Shown here piece after piece: positions 6,243 through 8,117 of a stretch of DNA of 8,117 nucleotides; position 1 is the first letter of the stretch; the number at the start of each line of letters is the position of its first letter. This DNA comes from Desulfobacteraceae bacterium UBA5852 (GTDB taxonomy: Bacteria; Desulfobacterota; Desulfobacteria; Desulfobacterales; UBA5852). The position numbers and the translations under genes are program-made. The DNA lies in NCBI GenBank assembly GCA_002432195.1, contig DJGG01000287.1, forward strand, positions 4,891-13,007. The letters run 5' to 3'. The notes under the pieces were generated by a model, which did no database searches, was not told the origin of the DNA, and saw only the letters and a list, made by a program, of their open reading frames with translations.

Positions 6243-6583
6243 TGATCACCGCTGTGTCCTTCGGCAAAATCGTGATCGCGGAGCAGACCTTCACGTCGGA
6301 TGTCCTGATTTTTCCGGACGGCCGCGTGGAGGACGGCTGGTGGCGCCAGGAAGGCCATCGGCTGCGCTTCGAGGACCTCGAGCGTCTCGTGGCCAGCGCG
6401 CCGCAGGTCATTATCGTCGGGACCGGCATCTATGGGCGCATGCGCCCGGAACCCGACCTGGAGCGGCGCCTCAAGCGCATGGGCATCGAACTGATCACCC
6501 GCCCCACGACCGCCGCCGTGGACCTATTCAACCTGAGCACCGGCCGCCAGGCGGTTGCCGCCGGATTCCACCTGACCTGCTGA
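6242..6583 (+). CDS. AAMDC/Mth938-domain protein (DUF498 type)
   Basis: A 113-residue protein of the Mth938/AAMDC family (usual length about 110-130). Visible family features are the N-terminal strand run ITAVSFGKIVIAEQTFTSDVLI (2-23), a central VIIVGTGIYG (56-65), and the C-terminal stretch ITRPTTAAVDLFN (85-97), which matches the conserved T-x-A-A-x-x-x-(F/Y)-N signature. The family fold is known from structures, but its biochemical role is unclear; some relatives are linked to respiratory complex I assembly. No signal peptide, so cytoplasmic. The frame is open back to 6059, but the start at 6242 is chosen because it overlaps the lipoprotein stop (TGATG) and begins the conserved domain; there is little independent ribosome binding site, so translation by re-initiation is likely. 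Last gene of the rightward run; no T-rich terminator follows before the repeat element at 6610. Confidence 0.85.
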   Translation: MITAVSFGKIVIAEQTFTSDVLIFPDGRVEDGWWRQEGHRLRFEDLERLVASAPQVIIVGTGIYGRMRPEPDLERRLKRMGIELITRPTTAAVDLFNLSTGRQAVAAGFHLTC

Positions 6584-6609
6584 GCGCGCCGGTATCCGCG
6601 GCGGTGGGC

Positions 6610-6629
6610 CTAGCAGGCTTTGGATAAAC
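6610..6629 (+). repeat. Repeat end, copy 1 (CTAGCAGGCTTTGGATAAAC)
   Basis: The left inverted end of the 164-base element, 26 bases after the AAMDC gene stop. It contains TTATCCAAA on the minus strand, one base off a DnaA box. It differs from the other two copies by T in place of G at the eleventh base. Confidence 0.7.
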
Positions 6630-6753
6630 TGCGCCTAAGGCCGAAATGTCCCGCCGACGGCGGGATTGCGGACCTCGGGAAACTGCTCACAACCCTATGA
6701 GGTTGCTCCGCTTTTCCCATCGGCCCGCGCCTTGCCTTTCGACCTGGTGCTTG

Positions 6754-6773
6754 TTTATCCACAGCCTGGTAGC
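6754..6773 (-). repeat. Repeat end, copy 2 (CTACCAGGCTGTGGATAAAC on minus strand)
   Basis: The right inverted end of the element. Its plus strand contains a perfect DnaA-box consensus, TTATCCACA, at 6755-6763. From the fifth base on it is identical to the copy at 8098-8117. Confidence 0.75.
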
Positions 6774-6852
6774 CGGTAAAATCGTGTGCGCCGACCCTGC
6801 CAACACCACGATCCAGGGGCAAAAAGCCTGACGGTGAACGCGATTTTTTTAT

Positions 6853-6881
6853 TTGACAAGGGCCGATTTTTTAATTAATGG
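6853..6881 (+). promoter_or_regulatory. Candidate sigma-70 promoter for the ABC substrate-binding protein gene
   Basis: A perfect -35 hexamer TTGACA (6853-6858) lies in an AT-rich patch unlike the rest of the window. The -10 is weaker: TTAATG or TAATGG at 6875-6881 gives 16-17-base spacing. The -35 is bracketed by two copies of CGATTTTTT (6841-6849 and 6864-6872), 23 bases apart. The predicted start of transcription would leave a leader of roughly 95 bases before the ATG at 6983. The rest of that leader (6892-6970) is C/A-rich with no gene or clear structure. Confidence 0.5.
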
Positions 6882-6891
6882 TCCAACCATT
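6877..6891 (+). promoter_or_regulatory. Candidate FadR-subfamily (GntR) operator, AATGGT-CCA-ACCATT
   Basis: A perfect 6-bp inverted repeat with a 3-base centre overlaps the presumed -10/start region of the binding-protein gene. The core TGGT-N3-ACCA is the known half-site arrangement of FadR-subfamily GntR regulators: E. coli PdhR binds ATTGGTnnnACCAAT and FadR binds CTGGTnnGACCAG-like sites. Its position predicts repression by steric block, relieved by an acyl-CoA, organic-acid or amino-acid-type ligand. No regulator gene is in the window. Confidence 0.45.
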
Positions 6892-6982
6892 TCACTCGGC
6901 GCTGCCGCCTTCGGAGCGCCCGCCCCACGCACCAACGCCAACGCACGCAAGCCACACCCAACCCGCTCCAAAGGAGGACTGC

Positions 6983-8101
6983 ATGAAAAAGGTTCTGCTC
7001 ATTGCGCTGCTCGTCGGCCTCTTGGCCGGATCGGCCTACGCGGCCGATACCATCAAAATCGGCCTCATGGCCCCTCTGACCGGCGCCTGGGCCAGCGAAG
7101 GCCAGGACATGCAGCAGATCGTCAACCTGCTGGCGGAAGAGGTCAACGCCGCCGGCGGCATCCTGGGCCAGAAGGTGGAAATCATCACCGAGGACGACGG
7201 CGGTGACCCGCGCACCGCGGCCCTGGCGGCCCAACGCCTGTCCACCCAGAAGATCGCGGCGGTCATCGGCACCTACGGCTCCGCGGTGACCGAAGCCTCC
7301 CAGGGCATCTACGACGAGGCCGGAATCATCCAGGTGGCCAACGGCTCCACCGCCATCCGCCTCACCGAGAAGGGCCTGGCGCGCTTCCTGCGCACCTGCC
7401 CGCGGGATGACGAGCAGGGCCTGGTGGCCTACAAGACCCTCAAAAGCGGCGGTTTCAAGGCCATCGCCATCCTCCACGACAATTCCAGTTATGCCAAGGG
7501 CCTGGCGGACGAAGCCAAGGCCCTGCTGGAAAAAGACGGCCTGAAGATCGTCTTCTACGATGCCCTGACGCCCAAGGAGAACGACTACACGGCCATCCTC
7601 ACCAAGCTCAAGGCCGCCAACCCGGACGTGGTCTTCTTCACCGGCTACTACAGCGAAGCCGGCCTGCTCCTGCGGCAGAAGATGGAAATGAACTGGAAGG
7701 TGCCTTTCATCGGCGGGGACGCCACCAACAACCCGGATCTGGTCAAGATCGCCGGCAAAGATGCGGCCCAGGGCTTCATGTTTCTGAGCCCGCCGGTGCC
7801 CCAGGACCTGGATACGGCCGAGGCCAAGGCCTTTATGGCCGCCTACCAAAAAAAGTACAACAGCGCCCCCGGTTCGGTGTGGGCCGTGCTGGCCGGTGAC
7901 GGCTTCCGCGTGGTCGCCAAGGCCATCGAGGCCACGAAGTCCAGCGACCCGGCCAAGATGGCGGCGTACATGAAAAACGACTTGAAGCAGTTCCCGGGCC
8001 TTACCGGCGCCATCTCCTTCAACGCCAAGGGTGACCGCGTGGGCGATCTCTACCGGGTTTACAAGGTGGACGCCAGCGGCGGCTTCGTACTGCAGCCCTA
8101 A
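6983..8101 (+). CDS. Branched-chain amino acid-type ABC transporter substrate-binding protein (LivK-like)
   Basis: A complete 372-residue periplasmic binding protein of the LivJ/LivK (Peripla_BP_6) type. The signal peptide is residues 1-20 (MKK, hydrophobic core, cleavage after AYA); no lipobox, so the mature 352-residue protein is free in the periplasm. The mature N-terminus DTIKIGLMAPLTGAWASEGQ and the VNAAGGILGQKVEIITEDDGGDP segment (54-75) are hallmark family sequence. Positions expected to contact the ligand backbone are GTYGSAVTE (S100, T103), NGSTA (120-124), Y170 in NSSYAKG and E225 in YYSEAG. The ligand (branched-chain amino acid, other amino acid, amide or aromatic acid) cannot be told from sequence. 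The start at 6983 is fixed by AAAGGAGG (6970-6977) and the signal peptide; the frame is open back to 6878. Permease and ATPase genes are not in view and may lie beyond the right edge. The TAA stop lies inside a repeat end. Confidence 0.93.
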   Translation: MKKVLLIALLVGLLAGSAYAADTIKIGLMAPLTGAWASEGQDMQQIVNLLAEEVNAAGGILGQKVEIITEDDGGDPRTAALAAQRLSTQKIAAVIGTYGSAVTEASQGIYDEAGIIQVANGSTAIRLTEKGLARFLRTCPRDDEQGLVAYKTLKSGGFKAIAILHDNSSYAKGLADEAKALLEKDGLKIVFYDALTPKENDYTAILTKLKAANPDVVFFTGYYSEAGLLLRQKMEMNWKVPFIGGDATNNPDLVKIAGKDAAQGFMFLSPPVPQDLDTAEAKAFMAAYQKKYNSAPGSVWAVLAGDGFRVVAKAIEATKSSDPAKMAAYMKNDLKQFPGLTGAISFNAKGDRVGDLYRVYKVDASGGFVLQP

Positions 8102-8117
8102 CAGGCTGTGGATAAAC
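8098..8117 (+). repeat. Repeat end, copy 3 (CTAACAGGCTGTGGATAAAC), runs to window edge
   Basis: Same orientation as copy 1 and starting one base before the TAA stop of the binding-protein gene, so the stop codon lies in the repeat. It contains a perfect DnaA-box sequence on the minus strand (8107-8115). It probably marks the left end of a second element that continues outside the window. Confidence 0.7.

Larger units (their letters stand above)
6610..6773. mobile_element. MITE-like non-coding element with inverted ends and flanking TA
   Basis: The left end (6610-6629) and the right end (6754-6773, inverted) are 20-base inverted repeats of CTANCAGGCTKTGGATAAAC differing at two places. A TA dinucleotide sits at the outer edge of both (6611-6612 and 6770-6771), as expected for a TA target duplication such as that made by IS630/mariner or some IS5-group transposases. 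The interior has no gene but holds two small hairpins: CCCGCC-GAC-GGCGGG (6650-6664) and CAACC-CTATGA-GGTTG (6690-6705). A third copy of the end sequence occurs at 8098. No transposase is in the window, so mobility would depend on one elsewhere. Alternatives are a REP/BIME-type repeat or a structured intergenic RNA region. Confidence 0.55.

Noticed and set aside
6755..8115. DnaA boxes as evidence of a replication origin
   Set aside because: Only two perfect boxes 1.3 kb apart, both inside the same repeated sequence, with no AT-rich unwinding region cluster and no dnaA/dnaN or replication gene nearby.

Overview
This is a GC-rich window (third codon positions mostly G or C) from a bacterium. 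Strong GGAGG-type ribosome binding sites, compact gene spacing, a periplasmic amino-acid-type binding protein and an outer-membrane-type lipoprotein point to a Gram-negative host. The gene content (iron-sulfur-type ene-reductase, CPHC thioredoxin-like protein, Usp domain, LivK-type binding protein) would fit a Desulfobacterota/deltaproteobacterial genome. That placement is an impression and not a demonstrated assignment.

Left part, minus strand (1-2868): three genes read leftward. The first is a 538-residue fusion of an Old Yellow Enzyme-type flavin oxidoreductase, with a four-cysteine cluster motif, and a C-terminal universal stress protein domain. Next is an exported thioredoxin-fold protein with a DsbA-like CPHC site. 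Last is an exported peroxiredoxin, cut by the window edge, whose start codon overlaps the thioredoxin gene's stop. Together they look like a redox/stress module, with the two exported proteins probably acting as a pair.

Middle part, plus strand (3281-6583): after a 412-base divergent gap with no convincing gene come a histone-deacetylase-family amidohydrolase (GTG start), a small ABM-fold monooxygenase-like protein, a one-domain asparaginase-like protein that appears to lack the catalytic lysine, an unassigned lipoprotein, and an AAMDC/Mth938-type (DUF498) protein whose start overlaps the lipoprotein stop. Several strong GC hairpins lie between these genes.

Right part (6584-8117): a 164-base MITE-like element has 20-base inverted ends (CTANCAGGCTKTGGATAAAC) next to TA dinucleotides. 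An AT-rich promoter region follows, with a TTGACA box and a perfect TGGT-N3-ACCA palindrome of the kind bound by FadR-subfamily GntR regulators. Then comes a complete LivK-type ABC transporter substrate-binding protein. A third copy of the repeat end begins at this gene's stop codon and runs off the window.

No single new system is proven here. The most unusual items are the ene-reductase/Usp fusion with a possible internal start, the small dispersed repeat that carries DnaA-box sequences and abuts the binding-protein gene, the candidate operator, and the truncated asparaginase-like protein.
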